From NCBI GenBank assembly GCA_015067925.1, contig SVLN01000007.1:1-48671 (forward strand): DNA of 48,671 nt, in the 5' to 3' direction. A program made the position numbers and the translations under genes. The notes under the pieces are model-generated. The model had not been told where the DNA came from. It saw only the letters and a program-made list of their open reading frames with translations, and ran no database searches. The DNA comes from Oscillospiraceae bacterium (lineage in GTDB: Bacteria; Bacillota; Clostridia; Oscillospirales; Oscillospiraceae). This document shows, piece after piece, positions 1-8,584 of this stretch. Position 1 is the first letter of the stretch. The number at the start of each line of letters is the position of its first letter.

Positions 1-2
1 AT

Positions 3-1271
3 GTGTTGACCTGGACAGATACGGACGGAAAGACCGAGTTGGACTTCGTCTGGAAGGAAACGCAGCACCTGAGTCAGGAAGAATTTGAAACAAAGATGAA
101 AGAAGCCGGCATCATGTTCGCAGCAGAACTGCCGGAAGGGAATCTCGGCTCCATTCGCTATTTCTCCCAGGCGGAGAATACAGGCATTGAACTGTATTAT
201 TTCGCTGGTGCAACGTGGATCAACCTGAACAGCCGCATTTTTGAGCTTGTCCCGGAGGGCACACCCATCATTCCCATCGAATGGCCAACGGGCGACGATG
301 AGCCTGCCCCGGATGATGAGGATCAGGAAACGACAGATGTGCAGATTACCGTGGAGCCTTTGGATCCCTTAACCGCAGCCACCTGGGGTGCGATTCGCCT
401 GCACAATCAGCCGTATCCCGGTGCTGGAAACATCAGCTTTAACTATGAACTCCTGGACGAGGTTACAGCCATCGGCTGCGGCGAAGATGAGAACGGCGCG
501 TTCAGTGTGACTACTGTGACGCGGCTGATCGCGGCAATGTATTGGGAGTTTGATTTTGAAAATCAGAGTCTCATGCAGCCGGTGAAAGAGATTTATGCCC
601 CAGCTGTGGTGGAACTGCAGCTGCGTGAGGATGGACGATATGATATCGTATCCTATTGGCAGGGTGAGCCCAATGTCTGGGATACGGAACAGCTTGCACA
701 GCATTATCCGATTGGCGTTACAGACAACGTCCCGGATTTCAGCGAAGAGACGCGTGCGGCAATCTGGCAGCTGTTCACCCAGGTGACTTATCAGGGGTTA
801 ATAGAGAGCTATGGGATCGACGCCCAGGGGGAGATCAGCTATCTGTTTGGCTCCATCATGGACGGCTACCACAGGCTGGGCAACAACTCGGAGTTCCGGG
901 AAGAATACCTGGACGAGTACAACCGCATCCTCTGCTACGGCGATGAGGCCCTGCGCTTTGTGCTGCATGAGTTCATGTACGGCGGGCAGGTTGATTACCG
1001 TGGCGTGCTGCTCGAAGAGTTCCTCCTGCGCCTGATTCCGGAGAGCAGCATCGACCTTTACACCGAAACGCCCCAGGAGTACTTTGACAGCTGGTGCCGG
1101 TTCATGTTCCGGGAATATGACCGCCTGGGCGAGGAAAAGGCCTTTGAGATGTACCCCAGGATGCCCATTTTCCTGGAAGTCATGGCGGAGTATAACACCC
1201 CAGATGAAAGCATTGATGAAAGCGTTTTAGAAGGGGTGTATAACACCCCGGATGACAGTATTGCAGAATAA
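3..1271 (+). CDS. Unrecognised protein, 5' end cut by window edge
   Basis: This is an open frame running in from the left edge; 422 codons are visible and no convincing start or ribosome binding site can be seen, so the gene very probably begins upstream. I do not recognise the family. The visible part is soluble-looking and acidic, with a Pro/Asp/Glu-rich linker around residues 95-112 separating an N-terminal part from a larger C-terminal part. The last 100 residues are rich in Tyr, Glu and Arg and look helical. The final 26 residues contain an imperfect repeat of the motif YNTPD-(D/E)-SI spaced 16 residues apart. One possibility is the extracytoplasmic half of a larger membrane sensor such as a BlaR1/M56-type protein, but that is a guess. 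It ends just before a bidirectional terminator. Confidence 0.6.
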   Translation: MLTWTDTDGKTELDFVWKETQHLSQEEFETKMKEAGIMFAAELPEGNLGSIRYFSQAENTGIELYYFAGATWINLNSRIFELVPEGTPIIPIEWPTGDDEPAPDDEDQETTDVQITVEPLDPLTAATWGAIRLHNQPYPGAGNISFNYELLDEVTAIGCGEDENGAFSVTTVTRLIAAMYWEFDFENQSLMQPVKEIYAPAVVELQLREDGRYDIVSYWQGEPNVWDTEQLAQHYPIGVTDNVPDFSEETRAAIWQLFTQVTYQGLIESYGIDAQGEISYLFGSIMDGYHRLGNNSEFREEYLDEYNRILCYGDEALRFVLHEFMYGGQVDYRGVLLEEFLLRLIPESSIDLYTETPQEYFDSWCRFMFREYDRLGEEKAFEMYPRMPIFLEVMAEYNTPDESIDESVLEGVYNTPDDSIAE

Positions 1272-1274
1272 AAA

Positions 1275-1305
1275 AGAAGCGGTTGGCGAAAGCCAACCGC
1301 TTTTG
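1275..1305. terminator. Bidirectional intrinsic terminator
   Basis: An 11-13 bp stem (arms 1277-1287 and 1292-1302) closes on a GAAA tetraloop. It has T-rich sequence on both sides (TTTTGCTT on plus, TTCTTTTTTATTC on minus). It sits between the convergent unknown gene (+) and azlD (-) and can serve both. Confidence 0.85.
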
Positions 1306-1306
1306 C

Positions 1307-1639
1307 TTATTTGAATACAAGCTGCACCAGAATCATGTACAGCACCGTGCCGCCGCCGATGGAAAGCAGGCTGTTGCGCTTCCACAGGTGCAGGAGGATT
1401 ACCGCCACGATGGCAATGGCCTCCGGAATACCGTGGGGAGAGGTGAGCAGCTGCACATCCTTCAGGCAGTACACCACCAGCATGCCCATCAGGGCGGCGG
1501 GAAGGACTCTGCCTAAGTACAGGATGATCTTGGGCGTTTTCTCCGCGTTGCGGAACAGCAGGAAGGGCGCGGCCCGCAGGAACAGGGTGCCGAGGGCCAG
1601 AATGGCGATGCTCAGGTAGAGCTGTGTGTTACTCAGCAT
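1307..1639 (-). CDS. azlD: AzlD-family branched-chain amino acid exporter subunit
   Basis: This 110-residue, almost entirely hydrophobic protein has about four membrane helices and the usual length of the AzlD family. AzlD pairs with AzlC in the cytoplasmic membrane; in Bacillus subtilis and relatives the pair exports branched-chain amino acids or analogues. The start codon overlaps the end of azlC by 11 bases, which indicates translational coupling and supports a two-subunit transporter. It is the last gene before the bidirectional terminator at 1275-1305. The substrate cannot be read from the sequence. Confidence 0.85.
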   Translation of the reverse strand: MLSNTQLYLSIAILALGTLFLRAAPFLLFRNAEKTPKIILYLGRVLPAALMGMLVVYCLKDVQLLTSPHGIPEAIAIVAVILLHLWKRNSLLSIGGGTVLYMILVQLVFK

Positions 1640-2327
1640 GGGGCGCCTCCTTTCCCAAGGGCCCCCGCAGCAGCAGAAGAGCAGCCGAGATGGCTACCAT
1701 AGAAGGAATCAGGAAATCCGCCGCGCCGAAAATCACGAGGCATACAAGGCTGGCACCCAGACCAATGAGGGCCGGCAGGTGCTGCTTGGTGGAGAGCCAT
1801 TGATCCACAAAGATGACCACAAAAAGAGCCGTCATAGCGAACTCCACACCCTGAGAGTTGAACTGCACCAGGGTGCCGAACAGGGCGCCCAGGGTGGAGC
1901 CCAGAATCCAGTGGGAGTGATCCAGCACGGAGACCAGAAGGTAGTACTTCTTTTTGTCCACGCCATCGGGAATCGTATCGCGGCTGACCAGGGAGTAGGT
2001 CTCATCCGTCAGCGAGGCGATCAGATACGGTTTTGCCTTTCCTGTGTTCCGGTATTTTTCCAGCATGGAAAGGCCGTAGAACAAATGCCGGGCGTTGACC
2101 ATCAGGGTCACCAGGGCTGTGGTCAGAAGGCTCGCGCCCTGGGCAAAGAGGCTGACGGCAGCGTATTGCAGCGAGCCTGCGAAGATGGTCAGGCTCATGA
2201 GGGTGGCGACGTAGAACGGATAGCCGTCCTTCTGCAGCAGCACGCCGAAGCCAAAGCCCAGCACCATGTAGCCGGCCATGACCGGCAGAGAATCCAGGAA
2301 GGCCTGCCGGAGGGTTTTGCGTTTCAT
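1629..2327 (-). CDS. azlC: AzlC-family branched-chain amino acid exporter, large subunit
   Basis: This 232-residue integral membrane protein is typical of AzlC in length and in its opening, where a short basic N-terminus leads into a glycine-rich helix (LGFGFGVLL, near residue 23). The family forms an exporter with AzlD for branched-chain amino acids. The ATG at 2327 has a good ribosome site (GGGAGG) that directly follows the U-tract of a strong intrinsic terminator (2341-2376) closing the pyr operon. The gene may therefore be expressed by readthrough or by a promoter inside pyrI; I cannot see a separate promoter in the 63-base gap. A link to pyrimidine metabolism is positional only. Confidence 0.87.
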   Translation of the reverse strand: MKRKTLRQAFLDSLPVMAGYMVLGFGFGVLLQKDGYPFYVATLMSLTIFAGSLQYAAVSLFAQGASLLTTALVTLMVNARHLFYGLSMLEKYRNTGKAKPYLIASLTDETYSLVSRDTIPDGVDKKKYYLLVSVLDHSHWILGSTLGALFGTLVQFNSQGVEFAMTALFVVIFVDQWLSTKQHLPALIGLGASLVCLVIFGAADFLIPSMVAISAALLLLRGPLGKEAPHAE

Positions 2328-2340
2328 TGCTTACCTCCCA

Positions 2341-2376
2341 AAAAGAACGGGCCGGATGCTTTTCAGCACCCGGCCC
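2341..2376 (-). terminator. Intrinsic terminator closing the pyr operon
   Basis: On the minus strand a 12-bp stem (arms 2376-2365 and 2360-2349, including one G-U pair that is a mismatch on the plus strand) closes on GAAA and is followed by GTTCTTTTT. It lies between the pyrI stop and the azlC ribosome binding site, which begins at the last U of the tract. Confidence 0.85.
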
Positions 2377-2390
2377 AATTTCAGAAGAAA

Positions 2391-2807
2391 TTACTTTGCC
2401 TGGGTCTCACAGTAAATGCAGCGGTAGCTGTGATTTCTGCGGTCGGACAGGCGGAACACCTGGGGCAGCTCCTGCTCGGTGCTGGTGATGCAGCGGGGAT
2501 TGTGGCACTCCAGAATGCCGGTGAGGATCTCCGGCAGCTCCGGATGATGCTTGGAGACCAGCTTGCCGTCCACGATGGTATTGATGGTGATGCCGGGATC
2601 GATGAAGCCCAGGACATTCAGGTCGATGTCCAGCTTGCCGTCGATCTTGATGATGTCCTTCTGGCCCATGTTGCGGCTGGTGGCCTTCTGAATGATGGCC
2701 ACGGGGCAGTCCAGGGCGTCCAGCTTCAGGAAACGGTAGATTTCCATGCCTTTGCCGGCGGTGATGTGGTCCAGGACAATACCGTTGATAATGGAATCAA
2801 TATTCAT
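2391..2807 (-). CDS. pyrI: Aspartate carbamoyltransferase regulatory subunit
   Basis: PyrI binds CTP/ATP and gives allosteric control to the aspartate transcarbamoylase catalytic trimers made by pyrB. The 138-residue product has the family's two-part layout: an N-terminal nucleotide-binding domain, then a C-terminal zinc domain with the four cysteines C101, C106, C130 and C133 (CHNPRC and CIYC). I chose the ATG at 2807 over an in-frame TTG three codons upstream because GGAGG lies 9 bases before it and it falls one base after the pyrB stop codon. Presence of PyrI implies a feedback-inhibited holoenzyme rather than the unregulated trimer found in Bacillus. Confidence 0.95.
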   Translation of the reverse strand: MNIDSIINGIVLDHITAGKGMEIYRFLKLDALDCPVAIIQKATSRNMGQKDIIKIDGKLDIDLNVLGFIDPGITINTIVDGKLVSKHHPELPEILTGILECHNPRCITSTEQELPQVFRLSDRRNHSYRCIYCETQAK

Positions 2808-2808
2808 C

Positions 2809-3720
2809 TCACACAACCTCCAGCATTTTCAGAATCAGAGCAGCGCGCATGAACTTACCATTGAGCACCTGCTTGAAGTAGCAGGCTCTGGGATCGGAGT
2901 CAATGGCAACGGAGATTTCGTTCACGCGGGGCAGGGGATGCAGCACGCTCATATTGGGGCCGGCCAGCTGCATTTTCTCGGGAGTGAGGATGTAGCTGTC
3001 CTTCAGACGCAGGTAGTCTTCCTCATTGAAGAAGCGCTCACGCTGCACGCGGGTCATATACAGGATGTCCAGCTCGGGAAGAGCGGCGTCCAGATCGGTG
3101 GTCTGAGTGTAGGGGATGTTCTGATCCTTCAGGCCCTTCTTGACGTAGCTGGGAAGCTTCAGTTCGGTGGGAGAGATGAGCACAAAGCGATTGTCCGGGT
3201 AGCGCTGCATGGCCTCAATCAGGGAGTGGACAGTACGGCCGAACTTCAGGTCGCCGCACACGCCGATGGTCAGACCGCTGAGACGGCCCTTCTCACGCTG
3301 AATGGTCAAAAGGTCGGCCAGAGTCTGGGTGGGGTGATTGTGGCCGCCGTCACCGGCGTTGATCACGGGGATGGTGGCGTTCAGGCTGGCTACATACGGG
3401 GCGCCTTCCTTGGAATGGCGCATGGCGATGATGTCGGCGTAGCAGCTGATGGTCTTGGCGGTGTCGGCCACACTCTCGCCCTTGGCGGCGGAGGAGGAAG
3501 CGGCGGAGGAGACACTCAGCACGTTGCCGCCCAGCTCGTACATGGCGGCCTCAAAGCTCAGACGGGTGCGGGTGGAGGGCTCAAAGAACAGGGTGGCCAG
3601 CTTCTTACCCTTGCAGGACTCGGCGTACTTGGCCGGGTTTGCGATGATGTCGTTGGCCAGGGCGATGAGCTCGTCCAGTTCCTGGATGCTTAAATCGAGA
3701 ATACCGATCAGACTCTTCAT
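2809..3720 (-). CDS. pyrB: Aspartate carbamoyltransferase catalytic subunit
   Basis: PyrB condenses carbamoyl phosphate with aspartate to carbamoyl aspartate, the committed step of pyrimidine synthesis. The 303-residue protein has the carbamoyl-phosphate signature [12 protein letters not shown] near residue 49, the following Ser/Lys-containing loop (HSKEGAP), and [10 protein letters not shown] near residue 130. Length is normal. It lies 2 bases from pyrE upstream and one base from pyrI downstream, so the catalytic and regulatory chains are made from adjacent cistrons. Confidence 0.97.
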   Translation of the reverse strand: MKSLIGILDLSIQELDELIALANDIIANPAKYAESCKGKKLATLFFEPSTRTRLSFEAAMYELGGNVLSVSSAASSSAAKGESVADTAKTISCYADIIAMRHSKEGAPYVASLNATIPVINAGDGGHNHPTQTLADLLTIQREKGRLSGLTIGVCGDLKFGRTVHSLIEAMQRYPDNRFVLISPTELKLPSYVKKGLKDQNIPYTQTTDLDAALPELDILYMTRVQRERFFNEEDYLRLKDSYILTPEKMQLAGPNMSVLHPLPRVNEISVAIDSDPRACYFKQVLNGKFMRAALILKMLEVV

Positions 3721-3722
3721 CG

Positions 3723-4361
3723 TTAGGCTCCGATCCAGCTCTCATCGGAGGGGTTATCGCGGAACTTCAGGATGCGCTCCTGATCGCCTTCGGCGATGTA
3801 GCCGCTCTCAGCGGCGACCTTGACCAGAGCGTCCAGGTTGCACAGGCTGACGTTCTTCACATCGGCGGCGGCCAGACGATCCAGGCCCTTCTGCATGCCG
3901 TAGGTAAAGATGCTCACGATGCCAAGCACTTCGGCGCCGGCCTCACGCAGAGCGTTGACCACGTCGATGCAGCTGCCGGCGGTGGAGATCAGGTCTTCCA
4001 CCACGACGACCTTCTGGCCTTTTTCCAGCTTGCCTTCGATCTGGTTCTGACGGCCGTGGTCCTTGCTGCCGGAGCGGACATAGCCCATGGGGAGATTCAT
4101 GATGTGGCCGACGATGGCGGCGTGGGCGATACCGGCGGTGGAGGTGCCCATCAGCACTTCGACCTCGGGATACTCGGCGCGGATGACCTCAGCCAGGCCC
4201 TCTTCCACGTGGGTGCGGACTTCGGGAGCGGTCAGGGTCAGGCGGTTGTCGCAGTAGATGGGGCTCTTGATGCCGCTGGCCCAGGTGAAGGGCTCATCCG
4301 GACGCAGGAACACGGCGCGGATGGACAGCAGGTCTTTTGCGATTCTTTCGGCGATATTCAT
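3723..4361 (-). CDS. pyrE: Orotate phosphoribosyltransferase
   Basis: PyrE joins orotate to PRPP to give orotidine 5'-monophosphate. The 212-residue protein carries the PRPP-binding motif [12 protein letters not shown] (about residues 119-130) and the flexible-loop segment with Lys/Asp/His residues (SGSKDHGRQ) just before it. Length and motif spacing are those of the bacterial family. It has its own ribosome site (AAGGAAGGA) in the 20-base gap after pyrF. Confidence 0.96.
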   Translation of the reverse strand: MNIAERIAKDLLSIRAVFLRPDEPFTWASGIKSPIYCDNRLTLTAPEVRTHVEEGLAEVIRAEYPEVEVLMGTSTAGIAHAAIVGHIMNLPMGYVRSGSKDHGRQNQIEGKLEKGQKVVVVEDLISTAGSCIDVVNALREAGAEVLGIVSIFTYGMQKGLDRLAAADVKNVSLCNLDALVKVAAESGYIAEGDQERILKFRDNPSDESWIGA

Positions 4362-4381
4362 GGTAGGATTCCTTCCTTTCT

Positions 4382-5080
4382 TTAGTCAACGAACTCTCTC
4401 AGGCAACGCTCGTAAGCGGCCACGGGATCGGCAGCGGCGGTGACAGGACGGCCGACGACAATGTAGTCGGAGCCGATCTTCTTGGCCTGTTCCGGGGTCA
4501 TAACGCGAACCTGGTCACCGATGTCGCCGTCAGCGAAGCGAACGCCGGGGGTAACGGTGATGAAGTTCTCGCCGCAGCGCTGATGTACAGCCTCGGCCTC
4601 CAGGGGAGAGCAGACGACGCCGTCCAGGCCGGCATTGCGGGCGTTCTCGGCGTAGTGCATGACAACGTCGGGCATGGAGCCGGTGATCAGCAGCTCGTCA
4701 TGCATACGCTCTTCGCTGGTGGAGGTCAGCTGGGTGACAGCGACCAGCAGGGGACGGGTGCCGTCGGGACGGGTCAGACCCTCCAGGGCGGCTTCCATCA
4801 TGGCGCGGGTGCCGGCGGCGTGCAGGTTGCACATATCCACATCCAGGCGGGACAGAACCGCCATGGACTTCTTGACGGTATTGGGGATGTCGTGCAGCTT
4901 CAGATCCAGGAAAATGGGATGGCCCAGGGCCTTGATCTCGCGGACCATGTCCGGACCTTCGGCATAGTAGAGCTCCATGCCGATCTTCACAAAGGGCTTG
5001 CGGCCCTTGAACTGGCTGAGGAAATTGAGCGTCTGCTCACGGCTGGAAAAATCACAGGCAATAATTACGTCTTTACCCAT
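4382..5080 (-). CDS. pyrF: Orotidine 5'-phosphate decarboxylase
   Basis: PyrF decarboxylates OMP to UMP, the last de novo step. The 232-residue protein has the catalytic motif [11 protein letters not shown] (about residues 59-69) with the Asp-Lys-Asp arrangement, an early CDF motif, and the C-terminal phosphate-binding segment [10 protein letters not shown]. This is the short bacterial form of the enzyme, not the UMP-synthase fusion. The ATG overlaps the pyrD stop by one base (TAATG), so translation is coupled. Confidence 0.97.
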   Translation of the reverse strand: MGKDVIIACDFSSREQTLNFLSQFKGRKPFVKIGMELYYAEGPDMVREIKALGHPIFLDLKLHDIPNTVKKSMAVLSRLDVDMCNLHAAGTRAMMEAALEGLTRPDGTRPLLVAVTQLTSTSEERMHDELLITGSMPDVVMHYAENARNAGLDGVVCSPLEAEAVHQRCGENFITVTPGVRFADGDIGDQVRVMTPEQAKKIGSDYIVVGRPVTAAADPVAAYERCLREFVD

Positions 5081-5991
5081 TACAGTGCACCTCCGATAAT
5101 TTCTTCAAGATTGTTGATGTTATACTGCTGCATCGTCTCGGGGAGCTTGTCCACAAGCTCCTTCGCGGCGAGCGGATTTACTAGGTTTGCTGCACCCACC
5201 TGAACGGCGGTGGCGCCGGCCATCATCATTTCCAGCACGTCCTCCGTGGTGGTGACGCCGCCCATACCCACGATGGGGATCTTGACCTTCTTGGCCACCT
5301 GGTAGACCATGCGAACGGCCACCGGGAAGATGGCGCTGCCGGACAGACCGCCGGTGGTGTTGGCCAGCAGGGGCTTGCGGCGGCGCAGGTCCAGACGCAT
5401 GCCCAGCAGGGTGTTGATGAGGCTGATGCCGTCGGCGCCGGCATCTTCGCAGGCGGCGGCGATGGCGGTGATGTCCGTCACGTTGGGGGAGAGCTTCATG
5501 ATGACGGGTTTGGTGGTGACGGCCTTGACAGCGGCAGTCACTTCCGCGGCGGCCTTCGGGTCGGTGCCGAAAGACATGCCGCCGTTGTGTACGTTGGGGC
5601 AGCTGATGTTCACTTCCAGCCAGCCCACCTGCTCCTGCTCGTCGAGCATGCGGCAGACGGTGACGTACTCATCCAGGGAGAAGCCGGAGATGTTGGCCAT
5701 GACCGGCTTGTGGAAGACTTTCTTCAGTTTGGGCAGTTCCTCGGCGATGACCTTTTCCACGCCGGGATTCTGCAGACCTACGGCGTTGAGCATGCCGGAG
5801 GGAGTCTCGGCAATGCGAGGGGTGGGATTGCCGAAGCGGGGATTCAGGGTGGTTCCCTTGAAGGAGAAGGTGCCCAGGCAGTTGATGTCGTAGAGTTCTG
5901 CGAATTCGTAGCCGAAGCCGTAGGTACCGCTGGCGGGGATGATGGGGTTAGAAAGCTCAATGCCGCAGAGATTCACGCGGGTACTTACCAT
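5080..5991 (-). CDS. pyrD: Dihydroorotate dehydrogenase, NAD-dependent catalytic subunit
   Basis: This is the FMN-containing PyrDB subunit that oxidises dihydroorotate to orotate; with the pyrK product it forms the class 1B cytosolic enzyme that passes electrons to NAD. The 303-residue chain starts with the family's conserved opening (LSNPIIPASGTYGFG), has the catalytic cysteine in NISCPNV (near residue 130), and ends with the FMN-phosphate segment IVGMGGV...GATAVQVG. The start overlaps the end of pyrK by 7 bases. The presence of pyrK next door supports the 1B assignment over the fumarate-dependent 1A type. Confidence 0.96.
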   Translation of the reverse strand: MVSTRVNLCGIELSNPIIPASGTYGFGYEFAELYDINCLGTFSFKGTTLNPRFGNPTPRIAETPSGMLNAVGLQNPGVEKVIAEELPKLKKVFHKPVMANISGFSLDEYVTVCRMLDEQEQVGWLEVNISCPNVHNGGMSFGTDPKAAAEVTAAVKAVTTKPVIMKLSPNVTDITAIAAACEDAGADGISLINTLLGMRLDLRRRKPLLANTTGGLSGSAIFPVAVRMVYQVAKKVKIPIVGMGGVTTTEDVLEMMMAGATAVQVGAANLVNPLAAKELVDKLPETMQQYNINNLEEIIGGAL

Positions 5992-6716
5992 ATGATCTCC
6001 TCCTTTTCCAGCACGGGGCCGTCCCGGCAGATGCGCTTGTTGCCATACTTGGTTTCGCAGGTGCAGCCCATGCAGGCGCCGAAGCCACAGCCCATGCGCT
6101 CTTCAAAACTGAACTGACCGGAAGTAGATGCTGCGTCGTAGACGCTCTTGAGCATTAATTCCGGGCCGCAGGTGTAAACGTAAGTGTAGCTGAGGCCTTC
6201 CATAGCGTGGGCAGCGAAGCCCTTCACGCCGCGGCTGCCGTCGGCAGTGGCCACGATGACATTGGCGCCCAGGGCCTGGAACTCTTCTTCGTAGAAGACT
6301 TCAGCAGCTGTGTTGAAGCCCAGAATGACCGTGGGCTTCTTTCCCTCGGCGACGAGGGTGCGGCACAGACCGTACAGCGGGGGTACACCCACGCCGCCGC
6401 CCACCAGCAGGGGAGTCTCGCCGGACTGGGCGGTGTCATAACCGTTGCCCAGGCCGGTAAGGATGTCCAGGGTTTCGCCCTGCTTCATGGCGGCCATCTT
6501 GCGGGTGCCGGTGCCGACTACCTTGTAGAGGATGGTGACGGTCTCATCTGCCCAGTCACACACGGAGATGGGACGGCGCAGGAACAAGCCATCCAGACGG
6601 ATGTTCAGGAACTGACCCGGACGGGTGAAGTCCGTGCAGTCGCCGGAAAGACGCATCTTGTAGACCGTTTCGGTCAGCGGTGCATTTTCCAGAATGGTAA
6701 ACAGAAGCTGTTTCAT
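5985..6716 (-). CDS. pyrK: Dihydroorotate dehydrogenase electron transfer subunit
   Basis: PyrK carries FAD and a [2Fe-2S] cluster and moves electrons from PyrDB's FMN to NAD. The 243-residue protein has a ferredoxin-reductase fold: FAD motif RRPISV near residue 47, pyridine-nucleotide motif GGGVGVPP near residue 105, and the cluster ligands C210, C215, C218 and C230 in the pattern C-x4-C-x2-C-x11-C. Its order in the operon, directly before pyrD with overlapping ends, fits the heterotetrameric enzyme. Confidence 0.96.
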   Translation of the reverse strand: MKQLLFTILENAPLTETVYKMRLSGDCTDFTRPGQFLNIRLDGLFLRRPISVCDWADETVTILYKVVGTGTRKMAAMKQGETLDILTGLGNGYDTAQSGETPLLVGGGVGVPPLYGLCRTLVAEGKKPTVILGFNTAAEVFYEEEFQALGANVIVATADGSRGVKGFAAHAMEGLSYTYVYTCGPELMLKSVYDAASTSGQFSFEERMGCGFGACMGCTCETKYGNKRICRDGPVLEKEEIIW

Positions 6717-6730
6717 GGGGTGCTCCTTTC

Positions 6731-7933
6731 TTAAACTTCGTAGACGACGCGTCCATTACAGACAGTCATCAGGCAGCGGCCGGAAACCTGCATGCCCGTA
6801 AAAGGGGTGGCCCGACCCATGGTGAGGAACTCATTGGGATCCACGGTGTAGTTTTCACTCAAATCCCAGACAGTATAGTCGCCGTTTTCATAACCGCCCG
6901 GCAGACCGAAACGCCGGCGGGGGTTGTCCGAGAGCAACTGACTCAGACGCTCCAGGCTCAGGATGCCTGGCTTGACCAGATGGGTGTAGAGCACCGGAAA
7001 AGCAGTCTCCAGGCCCACAACGCCCATCAGACTACCCGCCAGACCCTTGGCCTTTTCCTCTAAGGAGTGGGGAGCGTGGTCGGTGGCGATCATGTCGATG
7101 GTGCCGTCACACAGGCCTTCCAGCAAAGCGTCCTTATCCTCGCGGCTGCGCAGGGGCGGATTCATCTTGAAGCGGCCGTCCTCCTGCAGATCTTCGTCGC
7201 ACAGGGTCAGGTAGTGGGGGCCGGTTTCGCAGGTGACGTCGATGCCGGATGCTTTGGCGTCGCGGATCAGCTGCACCGATTCCTTGGTGGAGATGTGGCA
7301 CACGTGGTAGCTGCAGCCGGTTTCTTCCACCAGGCGAAGGTCGCGCTCAATGGGACCCCACTCGCTCTTGGAGCAGATGCCTTTGTGGCCGTGGGTACGG
7401 CAGTATTCGCCGTCGTGAATGTAGCCGCCGAAGAGCAGGCTGTTGTCCTCACAGTGAGCGGCAATGATCTTGCCCAGGGCCTTGGCGCGCATCATGGCCT
7501 CGCGCATCATGCCCTCGTCCTGCACACCGCGGCCATCGTCGGAGAAACCGCAGACATCCTTTGCCATGGCGGCAAGATCTGCCAGCCGTTCGCCCTTTTC
7601 ACCCATGGTGATGGCGCCGTAGGGATAGGCGCGGATCACGGCCCGATCGGAGATGGCCTGCAGCTGCAGGGCCAGAGTCTCGGCGGTGTCGGGAACGGGA
7701 TTCAGGTTCGGCATGGCGCAGACTGTGGTGTAGCCGCCGCGGGCGGCGGAACGGGTTCCGCTTTCGATGGTTTCCTTATAAGAAAATCCCGGCTCTCTCA
7801 GATGAACATGAACATCTGCAAAGCCGGGAAAAACAAAAACAGTATCGCCAAGGGAAAACGGAACACCGGAAGAGGGGAAAGAAACGCCCTTGATTGCCTC
7901 GTGCAGGTTCTGGCGGTTCTCAGTCACAAACAT
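6731..7933 (-). CDS. pyrC: Dihydroorotase, type I, with short N-terminus
   Basis: PyrC cyclises carbamoyl aspartate to dihydroorotate. The 400-residue protein has the zinc motif HVHLREPG (H42, H44), the CED and CHIST segments with further metal histidines, and the catalytic ATDHAPH motif. In typical Bacillus-type enzymes the HxH pair lies near residue 60; here it lies at 42, so the N-terminal beta-sandwich strands are about 18 residues shorter and not recognisably conserved. The ATG at 7933 has a strong ribosome site (GAAAGGAG) and a consensus-like promoter just upstream, so the short start is probably real. First gene of the pyr operon. Confidence 0.94.
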   Translation of the reverse strand: MFVTENRQNLHEAIKGVSFPSSGVPFSLGDTVFVFPGFADVHVHLREPGFSYKETIESGTRSAARGGYTTVCAMPNLNPVPDTAETLALQLQAISDRAVIRAYPYGAITMGEKGERLADLAAMAKDVCGFSDDGRGVQDEGMMREAMMRAKALGKIIAAHCEDNSLLFGGYIHDGEYCRTHGHKGICSKSEWGPIERDLRLVEETGCSYHVCHISTKESVQLIRDAKASGIDVTCETGPHYLTLCDEDLQEDGRFKMNPPLRSREDKDALLEGLCDGTIDMIATDHAPHSLEEKAKGLAGSLMGVVGLETAFPVLYTHLVKPGILSLERLSQLLSDNPRRRFGLPGGYENGDYTVWDLSENYTVDPNEFLTMGRATPFTGMQVSGRCLMTVCNGRVVYEV

Positions 7934-7964
7934 TCCGGTAGGCTCCTTTCAATATGTTGCTCTA

Positions 7965-7994
7965 GTTTTACCATATCGAAGGCCATTTTGTCAA
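7965..7994 (-). promoter_or_regulatory. Promoter of the pyr operon
   Basis: On the minus strand a perfect TTGACA (7994-7989) is followed by an 18-base spacer and TAAAAC (7970-7965), preceded by an extended -10 TGG. Transcription would start only about 25 bases before the pyrC ATG. That leaves no room for a PyrR-type attenuator leader. Confidence 0.7.
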
Positions 7995-8085
7995 ATAAAT
8001 TCCGATAAAAAATGTAGTTTTGTGGATTTCACTGGATAAAAAAGTTTGTTTAATTCACTTTTGTGCAGTTTGCTGCCGAGCTGTT

Positions 8086-8502
8086 TCAGCCGCCGTTCCG
8101 GTCCAGCAGGAGGTTGTCGGTGCCGTTGGCCTCAAACTCCAGAATATAGTCTTCCATACGGCTGCGCAGTTCCTCGTAATTCTCGGAAGAAATGGGTTGA
8201 TGATCCATATCCCGCCGGGCCAGTTCTTCGGCCAGAATCTCAAAAAAGATGGTGTCCTCATAATCGGCGATGGCTTCGTGGATGCCGCCTTCGGCGAATG
8301 CGCGGGAGGGGATGATGATACCGTCCCAGCGTTCGGCCAGGGTGGGCATACCGGCTTCCTTGCACAGGGCGAAGAGCTTGCTTTCCACTTCGTCGTAATC
8401 CTGGAATCTATCATCGCCGCGCATGGAGTTTAAAACCCAGTTTCCAATGTACACCAGGTCCAGAAGACGGCGGAATTCTTTTTTCGAGAGATCGATCTTC
8501 AT
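8086..8502 (-). CDS. Conserved small acidic protein of unknown function
   Basis: A 138-residue cytoplasmic protein I cannot name. I chose the ATG at 8502 because AGGAGG sits 9 bases upstream and a TATAAT box precedes it; an upstream in-frame extension has no ribosome site. The N-terminal third (KEFRRLLDLVYIGNWVLN) looks like an amphipathic helix pair, the middle is a Glu-rich helical stretch with a basic patch (ELARRDMDH), and there is no signal peptide or membrane segment. It diverges from ddl across a 144-base region and lies upstream of pyrC in the same direction, but pyrC has its own promoter, so a shared role is not implied. Confidence 0.75.
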   Translation of the reverse strand: MKIDLSKKEFRRLLDLVYIGNWVLNSMRGDDRFQDYDEVESKLFALCKEAGMPTLAERWDGIIIPSRAFAEGGIHEAIADYEDTIFFEILAEELARRDMDHQPISSENYEELRSRMEDYILEFEANGTDNLLLDRNGG

Positions 8503-8526
8503 GGCTGAGACCTCCTTTTGTACGCT

Positions 8527-8555
8527 ATTATATACCGCCCCCGTCAAGATTTCCA
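8527..8555 (-). promoter_or_regulatory. Promoter for the small unknown gene
   Basis: On the minus strand TGGAAA (8555-8550), a 17-base spacer and a perfect TATAAT (8532-8527) lie about 25 bases before the ATG at 8502. The -35 match is only 4 of 6. Confidence 0.5.
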
Positions 8556-8584
8556 CATAAAAAATGTAGAAACCAAAAATACTC

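Noticed and set aside
1626..3693. Long plus-strand frames over azlC, pyrI and pyrB
   Set aside because: They are Gln/His/Gly-rich translations of antisense codons with no recognisable motifs; the minus-strand genes are certain.
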